From a virus, in IMG/VR virus record IMGVR_UViG_3300040801_004246, positions 1-60,193 of that record: a stretch of DNA of 60,193 nucleotides; one strand, given 5' to 3'. Shown here in pieces: positions 42,528 to 50,243 of the stretch. Each line of letters starts with the position of its first letter. Positions within the stretch are counted from its first letter, which is position 1. Position numbers and translations under genes: made by a program. Under the pieces are notes generated by a model, which saw only the letters and a program-made list of their open reading frames with translations, had not been told where the DNA came from and made no database searches.

Positions 42528-42958
42528 TTCTCCTCCTCGCTTTTGAACCTGTTGGCACTTTGAATGTGATCGGGCTCAATTTCTATTTCAGTGGGGTCTT
42601 CAGCTTGGTAGTACTCTCGAAAGACTTCAGGGTTTTCCTCGTGGAACTCATCCCAGGCTTTGTTAAGTTTTGCCATGAGCTTATTCCGGATCTCCATGCT
42701 GGCTGTGGGATACATTGGATCTTCGATAGCAAAATTATCAGAAAGGTAATCATCAGCGTTTTCAAAGAGAGTGTCTGTGTCATTAAAGTTCTCAAATTTT
42801 GGGTGCTTAACTCTTTCCATTTTAGAGACAAAAACTTTATCTCCATGCTCAAGGTCATTTTCCCTTACGGCATCAACAATGCAGTCGAACTGGTTATCGC
42901 ACTCTTCGCCTTCTGAGTAATTCATTTCATCTAAAGACCACATCCATTTCTCACTCAT
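42524..42958 (-). CDS. Acidic uncharacterised protein
   Basis: A 144-residue, very acidic protein rich in Asp, Glu, Asn and aromatic residues, without signal peptide or cysteine motif. GGAGGAGG precedes the ATG at 42958. It overlaps the previous gene by eight bases and the next by four. The charge could mimic DNA, as in some anti-restriction proteins, but that is speculation. Confidence 0.6.
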   Translation of the reverse strand: MSEKWMWSLDEMNYSEGEECDNQFDCIVDAVRENDLEHGDKVFVSKMERVKHPKFENFNDTDTLFENADDYLSDNFAIEDPMYPTASMEIRNKLMAKLNKAWDEFHEENPEVFREYYQAEDPTEIEIEPDHIQSANRFKSEEEK

Positions 42959-43238
42959 GGCCTCCTCCTTTCATACTCGCTTCCATCTCAGCAAGCGTTT
43001 TAAACTCAACCTTTTTACCAGTGGGCATCCTCACATAAAAAGGAGACTCACCCTTCCCGCCTTTTTCCTTATCAAGCACTTCAGCAAGAGTTTGGTGCAT
43101 CAAGAAGAGACGGTGCTGGCTTGTTTCTCTTTCGACTGTGTGCTTTGCTTTGAGGACAAGGGCTTTTGTTTCACCCTTTCCTGAGTCGAATTTTTCGAGC
43201 TCTTCGAGTGTTCGTAAGATCGATTTTTTATAGTCCAT
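42951..43238 (-). CDS. Small helical protein overlapping RNase HII
   Basis: A 95-residue protein from ATG 43238 with AAAGGGGGA just upstream. The N-terminal half is helical and Lys/Glu-rich; the second half contains RMPTGKKVEFKTLAEME. Its first 139 bases overlap the 3' end of the RNase HII gene in another frame, a long overlap. Both frames have good coding character here. The function is unknown. Confidence 0.55.
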   Translation of the reverse strand: MDYKKSILRTLEELEKFDSGKGETKALVLKAKHTVERETSQHRLFLMHQTLAEVLDKEKGGKGESPFYVRMPTGKKVEFKTLAEMEASMKGGGHE

Positions 43239-44005
43239 ACATCCCCCTTTAGTTTATCAATGAGACCTTCTTCGGTTTTCCTCTTCCAGAGCTTTCGGCG
43301 TCTCTGCCAGAACTGCTCTTTTGACGGCGTAACCTTGTTGTTTCGGCTGACACTCAGCCTGTTGTGACCTTTGTTAACAAAGGGGTAAGCCCTAAACCTG
43401 TGAACCCCTGGAACAGCCCCATACTCATCAAGCCCTTTAAATTGCTGTTCACAAGGAAACCCTTTATTGGAATCCCATCCGTAGTAGGGGTGCTTTCTGT
43501 GGAGGTTGATCATTTCTTGGTCTCTGTAGACTTTGGCAACAACTGAGGCTGCGGCAATGCAAAGGGACTTCTCATCACCCTTTTCAATATTCTCTTGCTC
43601 AATCTCCGTGTGGACCAACCCGCTGCCATCGACCATCAAAAAGTCAGGCATGGTGTGATCTTGAGTCCCTGTCTTTTTGCAAGCAGCTACAGCCCTAGTT
43701 TGAGCTAAGGCAATCGCCCTATGCAGTCCCAAGTAGTCCATCTCCCTTGGGGTGACTTCTCCAATACCTATAGCAATGGCATTTTCCCAAACGACTTCAG
43801 CGTGCTGAACTCTGTATTTTTCAGGGATTTTCTTGGAGTCATTGACCTCAAAGATCCTAAGGTCAGCCGAGGAGAGGTCCTCGATTTTAGGCAAAATTAC
43901 GCAAGCAGCAATGAGGGGGCCAGCAATATCTGTAACCCCGGCTTCATCCACTCCTGCGATAAGCTCTCCACGATCGTAGTAGAGCCGATCAAAAGTGTTA
44001 TCCAT
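43100..44005 (-). CDS. Ribonuclease HII-like protein
   Basis: Predicted type 2 RNase H that cuts RNA in RNA-DNA hybrids, useful for primer removal. Catalytic residues are visible: D20/E21 in GVDEAG, D126 in FLMVDGSG, and D162 in CIAAASVVAKVYRD. Unlike standard enzymes, the DEAGRGP loop reads DEAGVTDIAGP, so the GRG motif that senses the ribonucleotide 2'-OH is changed and junction specificity may differ. At 301 residues it is about 100 longer than E. coli RNase HII (198). The extra C-terminal part is Lys/Ser/Gln-rich and overlaps the next gene. Confidence 0.85.
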   Translation of the reverse strand: MDNTFDRLYYDRGELIAGVDEAGVTDIAGPLIAACVILPKIEDLSSADLRIFEVNDSKKIPEKYRVQHAEVVWENAIAIGIGEVTPREMDYLGLHRAIALAQTRAVAACKKTGTQDHTMPDFLMVDGSGLVHTEIEQENIEKGDEKSLCIAAASVVAKVYRDQEMINLHRKHPYYGWDSNKGFPCEQQFKGLDEYGAVPGVHRFRAYPFVNKGHNRLSVSRNNKVTPSKEQFWQRRRKLWKRKTEEGLIDKLKGDVWTIKNRSYEHSKSSKNSTQERVKQKPLSSKQSTQSKEKQASTVSS

Positions 44006-44012
44006 ATGATCC

Positions 44013-44822
44013 TCATCTTTTAATTGGGGCTATGACAAACATATTTCCCCGGTCTAATTCAAAAACCAACGGCTTCTCGTTGTAATCTTTCTTACCCTTT
44101 GCCGTTTCATCTCTAATCAAGCCTACCACGCTGTATCTGCTCATTTCAATAAGTCCAATCTCCATGAAGCTAGGATTCAGGTAAATAGGCTCTTTTAAGC
44201 CGAAGTCATGGTAGAGCGTACCTCTTTGACATTCCTGGCGAATTCGGGCCTCCTTGTTGTCATCAATCTTCCAGAGGTCATCGAGTGAAATAGCACCCTG
44301 CAGCGAGTTATGATCAATTTTGATCTGCAAGTCTTCCCCACAAGAGTTTGCTAGGTTTTTGACGTAAGAGACAGCTCCGATCATTTTCACTATGATCTCG
44401 TTAGGGATAACACTCTTAAGGAGCCTGTGAACCTCTAAGTCCTTTCTATTAAAATCATACCAGCCACCGCAGATATTGTATCTGACGAGAAGATCCACAT
44501 CCGGGTAGCCTTCAACGTAGTGCTCAGGCTTTATTGACTCAAGCCAGCCATTCTGGTCGATGTTGTAAAGACCATTTGGGGCCTCAACAGCACGACGGAT
44601 CAGGCAGGCTCCGTTCATCACATTGGCAACTTTGTCTTTGACCATCACAAACTGCATGGCTTTTTTTCTTTTCGCTTTCTCTGAGTCCATGTACCAGTTG
44701 TGTTGGTAGTCTTCATCGAAAACGATGAGCTTTGCTACGTTTTTAAAAGTGGAACGCCTTGGGGCGTTCGCACTTCTTTTATTTTGGATAGCGACATCAT
44801 TTTTAATTTGTTGGATAGGCAT
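44013..44822 (-). CDS. Uncharacterised early-region protein (269 residues)
   Basis: A globular alpha/beta protein with a basic N terminus and no recognised motif. It contains Trp and Cys residues in ICGGWYDFNRKD and a mid-region with LANSCGEDLQIKIDH. GGAGGAATAA precedes the ATG. It lies between a DUF932-like gene and RNase HII in an early-type operon, so a nucleic-acid or host-takeover role is possible. Confidence 0.6.
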   Translation of the reverse strand: MPIQQIKNDVAIQNKRSANAPRRSTFKNVAKLIVFDEDYQHNWYMDSEKAKRKKAMQFVMVKDKVANVMNGACLIRRAVEAPNGLYNIDQNGWLESIKPEHYVEGYPDVDLLVRYNICGGWYDFNRKDLEVHRLLKSVIPNEIIVKMIGAVSYVKNLANSCGEDLQIKIDHNSLQGAISLDDLWKIDDNKEARIRQECQRGTLYHDFGLKEPIYLNPSFMEIGLIEMSRYSVVGLIRDETAKGKKDYNEKPLVFELDRGNMFVIAPIKR

Positions 44823-44837
44823 AGTTTATTCCTCCAA

Positions 44838-45650
44838 TCACTGAATTACTTCTTCAACAGGCTCTGGAGCTCTATTGAATGTATCGTTAAACCATTGGTC
44901 GATTCGACCGAGCTTTCTTACTTTCCCCACCTCCTGGGCTTTTGATTTATGTGTCACGTAATGGGTCATGGCATTGTATAGCCCCCAAGCGCTCTGCTCT
45001 CCTTCATTGCTTTGCATGTAGTAATTATCCTCATACCAGCTTGCTGGAACCAATCCGTCTTGGACCCCTTTTTGGGCAAGCCTTGTGTAATCACTTGATT
45101 CAAGATCGAGTTTTGCGTAATCAGCCCAGCCTTTAACCGCAAAAGAAAACGCATGATCGATCTGATCTTTTTCTGGGAACACAACATTTGTGCCTTTAGC
45201 GTGGCGAAATCGCATTGAGAAGATATCCTCACACCCAACCATTCCGTTTAGGCAGACAAGTCTTAAAGCTCCTACTTTGTAGGAAATGCTTTTTGAAGCG
45301 TTGTAGGAGTTCTCGATAATAACCCGAAGCCCTACGACGTCTCCCTTTTTTACTTCTTTGGTGACTTCCTTGTAGTCATAGGTGCCGACAAGGACTGCGC
45401 CATCTTTTCCCATGTGGAACCTGGCTGTAGGCTCCCCGAAAAGGGAAACGAACTTCCTTGCCTCGTTGACCACAGTTTTGTGCTCCATTAAGTGGTAGCG
45501 GTCTGACACTGTGGCGATGGGCTTTTTCATATCTTCTCTAAAGACTGCCCTGACTTTTGGAACCTCAATGCCCTCTTCTGTGAAGACGGGCTTAAGGCTT
45601 ACCGGAAAGTCGTACCGGTTTGCCTGAACTCTTTGCTCTTCTGTAAGCAT
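44838..45650 (-). CDS. DUF932-like phage/plasmid protein
   Basis: A 270-residue protein resembling the DUF932 family found widely on phages and plasmids. Recognisable parts are ATVSDRYHLMEHKTVV, NSYNASKSISYKVGALRLVCLNGMV (with the family's N-G motif), and the helical C terminus with WGLYNAMTHYVTHKS. The biochemical role of the family is unclear, but members often accompany recombination or replication genes. TAGGAGGTATC precedes the ATG. Confidence 0.75.
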   Translation of the reverse strand: MLTEEQRVQANRYDFPVSLKPVFTEEGIEVPKVRAVFREDMKKPIATVSDRYHLMEHKTVVNEARKFVSLFGEPTARFHMGKDGAVLVGTYDYKEVTKEVKKGDVVGLRVIIENSYNASKSISYKVGALRLVCLNGMVGCEDIFSMRFRHAKGTNVVFPEKDQIDHAFSFAVKGWADYAKLDLESSDYTRLAQKGVQDGLVPASWYEDNYYMQSNEGEQSAWGLYNAMTHYVTHKSKAQEVGKVRKLGRIDQWFNDTFNRAPEPVEEVIQ

Positions 45651-45658
45651 GATACCTC

Positions 45659-45838
45659 CTAAAATGATATCCAGTTGAAGTGACGTGCGATGACGTGCAA
45701 GATGAAACTAATTACCCCTAGTGCTGAAGCTGTTGAGAGCTGCATCGTGCCGGACTTTCGATGAATGATCGTCATGAAAGCAGCGAAGATGAACCAACCA
45801 AAACAGTGGAACAGCAACAGGAGAGCGGTGTCGAGCAT
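45659..45838 (-). CDS. Short 59-residue two-helix membrane protein
   Basis: A small gene in an otherwise empty gap. ATG 45838 follows GGGGAGGT with normal spacing. The product has two hydrophobic helices (about residues 4-25 and 38-52) separated by a short basic turn (IIHRKSG). A GGTATAAG element lies 33 bases upstream, and its stop falls within the ribosome site of the DUF932-like gene, as expected for an operon. Small early membrane proteins can act in superinfection exclusion or host-membrane changes, but no target is known. Confidence 0.6.
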   Translation of the reverse strand: MLDTALLLLFHCFGWFIFAAFMTIIHRKSGTMQLSTASALGVISFILHVIARHFNWISF

Positions 45839-45870
45839 AGATACCTCCCCTATGGTTTAACTCTGTTTTC

Positions 45871-45878
45871 CTTATACC
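45871..45878 (-). promoter_or_regulatory. GGTATAAG promoter-like element after DNA polymerase
   Basis: Minus-strand ATAGGTATAAGG located between the polymerase stop (45891) and the 59-residue membrane protein start, 33 bases from that start. It would drive the segment from 45.8 to 41.5 kb. Confidence 0.5.
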
Positions 45879-45890
45879 TATTTAGTTTAA

Positions 45891-47798
45891 TTATTTTGTC
45901 CAGCTAGGACCGACGTCACCCTCGACCACAACAGGGACCTTCTTGATCCAGCGCTCACCTGCTTCTCTCATAAGTCTCTGTTTGATGGGGTGCCATTCTT
46001 TAGTGTGCTTCTCTGAGGTTTCTGTGACCACCTCGTCATACACTTGGTTAATAAACTCGACATCGTAGCCGAGCTTCTTTTTCTCATGACGGATTAAAGT
46101 CATTGAGAGTTTTGTCAAATCTGCATTTACAGATTGGATTTTAAAATTACCTCCTTCTCGTTCAATAGCAGCAATGTGCGCTTTGTACTTAGGGTTTGTG
46201 AAGTGATCCCCTTCAGGGAGTTTCCAGTACCTGCGCCGACCATTGAGGTTGGCAAGCCAGCCCTGTCTTGAGGCAAGAGACCCTGAGCCACGAAGAAAGC
46301 CAACTGCGGGTTTGAACTTCTCGCAGTAGTCTTTATAAAGTTGAGTGGCTTCATTACGAGTGACCTTAAACCCAAGTGAGTTAAGATCCGCGTAGAGCTT
46401 TGCTGGGCCCATACCGTAGGCAATGCCAAAGTTTAGGTTTTTTGCTGGCGTCCTGAGATGTTTGTTCTCATTGGTCTTTGTGACCTCAATCCCATATAAC
46501 TCAGAGGCAACCACACAGTGCAAGTCCTCATCATTAAGAAAGGCCTCAATGAACTTTGGGTCTTCAGAGCACTCTGCTAGGATTCGGAGTTCGCATCCGG
46601 CGTAGTCATCGGTCTCAATGACATATCCCGGTCTTGCGGTGAAGCCGTGCCGATATCTAATATCTCTCGGGAGGTTAAGTAGATTAACGGGACAGTCCGA
46701 CCCTTTGGAAAGCCTGCCGGTCTCTGTGCCGAGCTGGTTGTAGCTTGTTTGGATTCGTCCGGTAGTAGGGTGGATTGCGTCGATGTAGGGCTGTCCGAAG
46801 GTGTTGATGAGTACGTTGTAGCTTCTCCACTTTTTGAGCTGCTTGATGATGGGGATATCTTCCTTAATGGACTTGAGTGCTTCATCGGCGGAGGACATGA
46901 TGTACTTGGCTTGGTTTTCTGGCTTTTTGCGCTCTTTTGTTGGGAAGTACTTAAATTGCTTAGTAACTTCCTTCTTTTGCTCGCGATCCCAGACAACGCC
47001 AGATATCCCAAGTCGTTCCAAAAGCTTAACCACTTGGTCAGGGCTCCCATAATTAATGTCAGGCTTGCCAAATAAATCGATGTTAAAAAAGTGCTTACTG
47101 ATGTCATCAAGGCTTTCCTCAACTTGCTTTTGAGCCTCCATATTGTCGTGCTCAATTTGCTTCCAAGCCTCTTTGTCGATGTGAGCTCCATGGAACTGCA
47201 TATCGCCAAGAGGGGCTACAAAGTCACACTCTAGTACGAAAGTCGCTCCCAGACTATCTTTTTGTAGATCCTTGATTTGATCCTGCAGGAGAGGAATCAT
47301 GTACCTGATATCTTTAGCACCATACTCGATCTGCTCCTTTGTAAAAGGCGCGTCAGGAGCCATTTCTATGAAGCTCTTCCTAATAGATTTGTCCATATCA
47401 CTGATGCCGAGCCTGTCGTAGAGGATGGCATCAAGGCCAAAGCCTGAGAACTTGCGTCCCATGTTCATGACCTTCTCAGCAATCCAGGTGCAGCGCATGG
47501 CCTCCATCTCAATCCCAAAAGAGCCTTTCATCATCATGTAATCAAAGATTGCAAAGTGCAGAACCTTCTTAATCTCCATGTCCTCAAAGAAGGGCCTAAG
47601 GGGCTCAGGGTTTACCCGTCTTGTGTCCATGACGTATTGGACATCAGGTCGACCAATTTGAAGCATTGTCACGCGGTCAGTGTGGGCGTCTTTTCCAGTG
47701 GTCTCTGTATCAACCCCCCACGCCTTATGCTCCATAAGTTTTGGGAGGAGAGCATCCACTTTTGATTGTTCGGTGATGAACTCGTAGTTCAGTTCCAT
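45891..47798 (-). CDS. Family A DNA polymerase with 3'-5' exonuclease domain
   Basis: Replicative phage DNA polymerase, 635 residues from ATG 47798 (GGAGG five bases upstream; a longer frame to 47825 has no ribosome site). The exonuclease domain has DTETTG (D30, E32). Polymerase motif A reads DDYAGCELR (around residue 397), motif B is KNLNFGIAYG (around 455-463), and motif C is QVYDEVV (around 585). Motif A differs from the common DYSQIELR, and motif C has Tyr instead of His before Asp-Glu. No 5' nuclease domain is present. Confidence 0.92.
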   Translation of the reverse strand: MELNYEFITEQSKVDALLPKLMEHKAWGVDTETTGKDAHTDRVTMLQIGRPDVQYVMDTRRVNPEPLRPFFEDMEIKKVLHFAIFDYMMMKGSFGIEMEAMRCTWIAEKVMNMGRKFSGFGLDAILYDRLGISDMDKSIRKSFIEMAPDAPFTKEQIEYGAKDIRYMIPLLQDQIKDLQKDSLGATFVLECDFVAPLGDMQFHGAHIDKEAWKQIEHDNMEAQKQVEESLDDISKHFFNIDLFGKPDINYGSPDQVVKLLERLGISGVVWDREQKKEVTKQFKYFPTKERKKPENQAKYIMSSADEALKSIKEDIPIIKQLKKWRSYNVLINTFGQPYIDAIHPTTGRIQTSYNQLGTETGRLSKGSDCPVNLLNLPRDIRYRHGFTARPGYVIETDDYAGCELRILAECSEDPKFIEAFLNDEDLHCVVASELYGIEVTKTNENKHLRTPAKNLNFGIAYGMGPAKLYADLNSLGFKVTRNEATQLYKDYCEKFKPAVGFLRGSGSLASRQGWLANLNGRRRYWKLPEGDHFTNPKYKAHIAAIEREGGNFKIQSVNADLTKLSMTLIRHEKKKLGYDVEFINQVYDEVVTETSEKHTKEWHPIKQRLMREAGERWIKKVPVVVEGDVGPSWTK

Positions 47799-47829
47799 AG
47801 CATCCTCCAAGTTAAATTGTCTCAAGGAT

Positions 47830-47837
47830 CTTATACC
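47830..47837 (-). promoter_or_regulatory. TAGGGTATAAG promoter-like element upstream of DNA polymerase
   Basis: Minus-strand TAGGGTATAAGAT, 32 bases before the polymerase start codon. A second, looser copy (GAGTATAAAG) lies about 20 bases further upstream near 47856, and a plus-strand GGTATAAAAG at 47872. This is the best-placed member of the recurrent GGTATAAG set. Confidence 0.5.
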
Positions 47838-47883
47838 CTAAAGCGTATCAATTGGGCTTTATACTCTGTGGGGTATAAAAGGC

Positions 47884-47921
47884 AAAAAAAAGCCCCGTAC
47901 CATAGGAAGGTTGCGGGGCTT
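47884..47921 (-). terminator. Intrinsic terminator for the 47950-48567 gene
   Basis: AAGCCCCG (47890-47897) pairs with CGGGGCTT (47914-47921), an 8-pair stem. On the minus strand it is followed by a run of T (plus-strand A 47884-47890). It separates this gene from the DNA polymerase promoter region. Confidence 0.8.
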
Positions 47922-47949
47922 AAAAACGGGTGAACGTTTTTATTTGGAC

Positions 47950-48567
47950 TTACTCCTTATCGGAGTCAGTTTCGCTTTCTTTTTTAGGTTTCGCAGTCAT
48001 CTGCTTGTGGATCTCATCAGCGATGTCGTTCATGACCTGAGCTTTACTCTGATCATCATCGTGAAGCCCCATACCCATGGCTGCAAGAGCCATAGCGCCG
48101 ATGACGTTTTTACTTGGGTTGATCCAAGTCCACTTGTTCTTTTTCAAAGGATCAAGAGTTTTCCAGGCACCTTTTTTGCTGGCAACGTAGGCTGAAAGGC
48201 TTTCGAACTTCTCAATTTTTGGAAGCTCAGCAACCTTAAGGTCTTGCTTGCCTTCGCCAACCTTCACTTCTTTTTTGGCATCGGTGCGCTCAACGGCAGC
48301 AGCAGCTTTTTTGCCCTCTTGGACCTGCTTTAAAGGATTCTCGCTGTCGACTTTTTTAGCTTTCTTTTTAGAAGCCTTTTTCTTGGTCACTTTTTTATCG
48401 TCACCAGACTCTTCGTCAGCGGCCTGATCGGCGTCAGTGTTTTCTTCAGGAGCTTTGTCCTGGTCGTTATCACCACCACCGAACATGTTACCGAAAACGC
48501 CTCCGGACTTCTTGTTCTCTTCAGCAGGTGCACCTGCTCCTTCTTCAACCTTATTCTCGTCGCTCAT
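47950..48567 (-). CDS. Charged low-complexity protein with C-terminal globular part
   Basis: A 205-residue protein from ATG 48567 (AAAGGAGGA upstream). The first 90 residues are acidic then Lys-rich low complexity (KKVTKKKASKKKAKK). The C-terminal half is more ordered, with SAYVASKKGAWKTLDPLKKN and an Ala/Met-rich hydrophobic helix (VIGAMALAAMGMGL). It has its own terminator and so may be a separate, strongly expressed gene. A DNA-associated role is possible from charge alone. Confidence 0.6.
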   Translation of the reverse strand: MSDENKVEEGAGAPAEENKKSGGVFGNMFGGGDNDQDKAPEENTDADQAADEESGDDKKVTKKKASKKKAKKVDSENPLKQVQEGKKAAAAVERTDAKKEVKVGEGKQDLKVAELPKIEKFESLSAYVASKKGAWKTLDPLKKNKWTWINPSKNVIGAMALAAMGMGLHDDDQSKAQVMNDIADEIHKQMTAKPKKESETDSDKE

Positions 48568-48640
48568 GAAATCCTCCTTTGAGCTCAATATTTTGTGTGA
48601 TCACATAACCTGGGTTCTGTAACGATAAAAATTTGTGTAG

Positions 48641-49117
48641 CTACGTTTTATCGCCCACATAGATCAGGTCTAAAAGCTTATCTTCGTACTTTATCCATAG
48701 TTCTGGCAAGTCTTGTGAGAAAATGCTGATCTTGTTTCGCTCATCATTTTGAAGGGAAATAAACCCAAGGTTCTCCAGCTGCTTGATCCCTACAAGGCTA
48801 CATCCTGGCGGGATGCCAGATTGCTCAAAGCCCCAGACCATGTCTTTGACCTTCCCCTCCTGCACTCCAAGCTCTCTTTGCTTATCAAAGCAGGAGAACA
48901 GGGCATGTAGAACAATCTTTGCTTCAGCTGGCACAAAGGCTGGAATGTCTTTTGTTGCTTTAAAAAAAGGCTTTAACTCCCTACGAAGTTTTTGCGGTGT
49001 GGCATCAACTGTAGCCTCGATCTGCATGACTGAGGCATCAGCAGCTCCCTGTGGGGTGGCGGCCTTGATTTTATCAGTCTGCTCTTTGGTTTTTTTAATG
49101 ATGTCTTCTGAACTCAT
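48641..49117 (-). CDS. Possible winged-helix DNA-binding protein
   Basis: A 158-residue protein with a helical N terminus. The C-terminal segment GIPPGCSLVGIKQLENLGFISLQ is shaped like the recognition helix and wing of a winged helix-turn-helix. It lies between two terminators and so is probably separately transcribed. A phage transcription regulator is a reasonable but unproven guess. Confidence 0.5.
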   Translation of the reverse strand: MSSEDIIKKTKEQTDKIKAATPQGAADASVMQIEATVDATPQKLRRELKPFFKATKDIPAFVPAEAKIVLHALFSCFDKQRELGVQEGKVKDMVWGFEQSGIPPGCSLVGIKQLENLGFISLQNDERNKISIFSQDLPELWIKYEDKLLDLIYVGDKT

Positions 49118-49157
49118 TCACCCGTCCTTGTTTCATCCAAGGTCTAGTGTAATGGCT

Positions 49158-49186
49158 AAAAAAAAGGGAGTCCACCATGAACTCCC
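49158..49186 (-). terminator. Intrinsic terminator for the exoribonuclease gene
   Basis: GGGAGT (49166-49171) pairs with ACTCCC (49181-49186). On the minus strand this is followed by eight T (plus-strand A 49158-49165). It lies about 50 bases past the stop at 49239. Confidence 0.8.
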
Positions 49187-49238
49187 CCTATTGGCACTAG
49201 AAGTTTAAACAACAAAGCCATCGTTATTGAAGGCTTCC

Positions 49239-50243
49239 TTATTTATACTGATAAATGTGAGATCCGGCAAAGAACGACCGGTTTGAGAACTGCTTAACTG
49301 GACCAGGGGCGTCCTTAATCATATCAATTGCGTGCATGGCCGAGGCATCAAGGTTATCGATGTGGTGAACAAGGATTGCCTCAAGGCTTGCTGGCTTCAC
49401 CGGAGATCCCCACTCAAGTTGCCCGTGGTGTGCTGCCAAAATATGCATCAGGTGCGCTCGCTCCAACTTAAATTTTTCAGCACTCATGGGCCCACCCCCA
49501 TACTGAGCATCATCGGAGTCCCTGTGCTGTGAGTACCACTGGTTTGCTTTCTCGTAAGTCCAGGCAGGGCCAAGGACGATATGGTTGGTAAAAACACCAA
49601 CTGGCGAGAAATTAAAAGCCGGATCATTAATGTCATACTCCACGATCTTCCCAGCATCGTGCATGATGAGTCCAAAAAGAACCTTATCTCTTGAGAGCTC
49701 TGGGACGTATTGGGTTTGGTAGTGAAGGATGATGGGGTCAGCCATCTGGACCATGTGCCAAACGTGCTCTAAAAGACCTCCGTACCAAGCATTGTGCACG
49801 GTTTTAGCCGCAGGAGCCTTTTGGAACTTGTCAGCGATCTGCAGGAGGATCTCTTCAGTCACATATTTGGTCATGGGTTCAGCGAAGGTATCCACAGCCT
49901 TCAACAGGTTTTCCCACATTTCGGGGACAGAGAACTCCGTGTTTTTGGCAAAGATCATGGGGTCTTCGAGTGTCGACTCGATTTCTTTGATGTTGAGCTG
50001 CATTTTGCCGTTCCACTCATCAACGGTGGCCCAGACAGCGCAGACCTCTCCTGTCTTTATCTGGCTGTGCTTGGTCTCATCGAAATCCCATAGCTTGGCT
50101 TCTAAGGATGTGCTTTTGTCTCTGACGGTCAGCTTTAGATAGTCCTTGCCTTTTTTTGTTTTTGCCATTGATAGGCTTTCTATGAGTACGTTCTTTTCTT
50201 CGAGCACGTCTTTTGGCGTCAAGCTGGATAGGCTCTTTTGCAT
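49239..50243 (-). CDS. YhaM-type 3'-5' exoribonuclease (OB-fold plus HD domain)
   Basis: Predicted nuclease of the YhaM/CBF1 family, 334 residues (Bacillus YhaM is 314). The N-terminal OB-fold (residues about 15-100, YLKLTVRDKSTSLEAKLWDF) binds nucleic acid. The HD domain carries GGLLEHVWHMVQM, LIMHDAGKI (H-D near 195) and HILAAHHGQLEWGSPVKP with VHHIDNLDA, the family signature. It should degrade RNA, and perhaps DNA, from 3' ends. GGAGGAACCCC precedes the ATG. Its first 167 bases overlap the upstream gene. Confidence 0.85.
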   Translation of the reverse strand: MQKSLSSLTPKDVLEEKNVLIESLSMAKTKKGKDYLKLTVRDKSTSLEAKLWDFDETKHSQIKTGEVCAVWATVDEWNGKMQLNIKEIESTLEDPMIFAKNTEFSVPEMWENLLKAVDTFAEPMTKYVTEEILLQIADKFQKAPAAKTVHNAWYGGLLEHVWHMVQMADPIILHYQTQYVPELSRDKVLFGLIMHDAGKIVEYDINDPAFNFSPVGVFTNHIVLGPAWTYEKANQWYSQHRDSDDAQYGGGPMSAEKFKLERAHLMHILAAHHGQLEWGSPVKPASLEAILVHHIDNLDASAMHAIDMIKDAPGPVKQFSNRSFFAGSHIYQYK

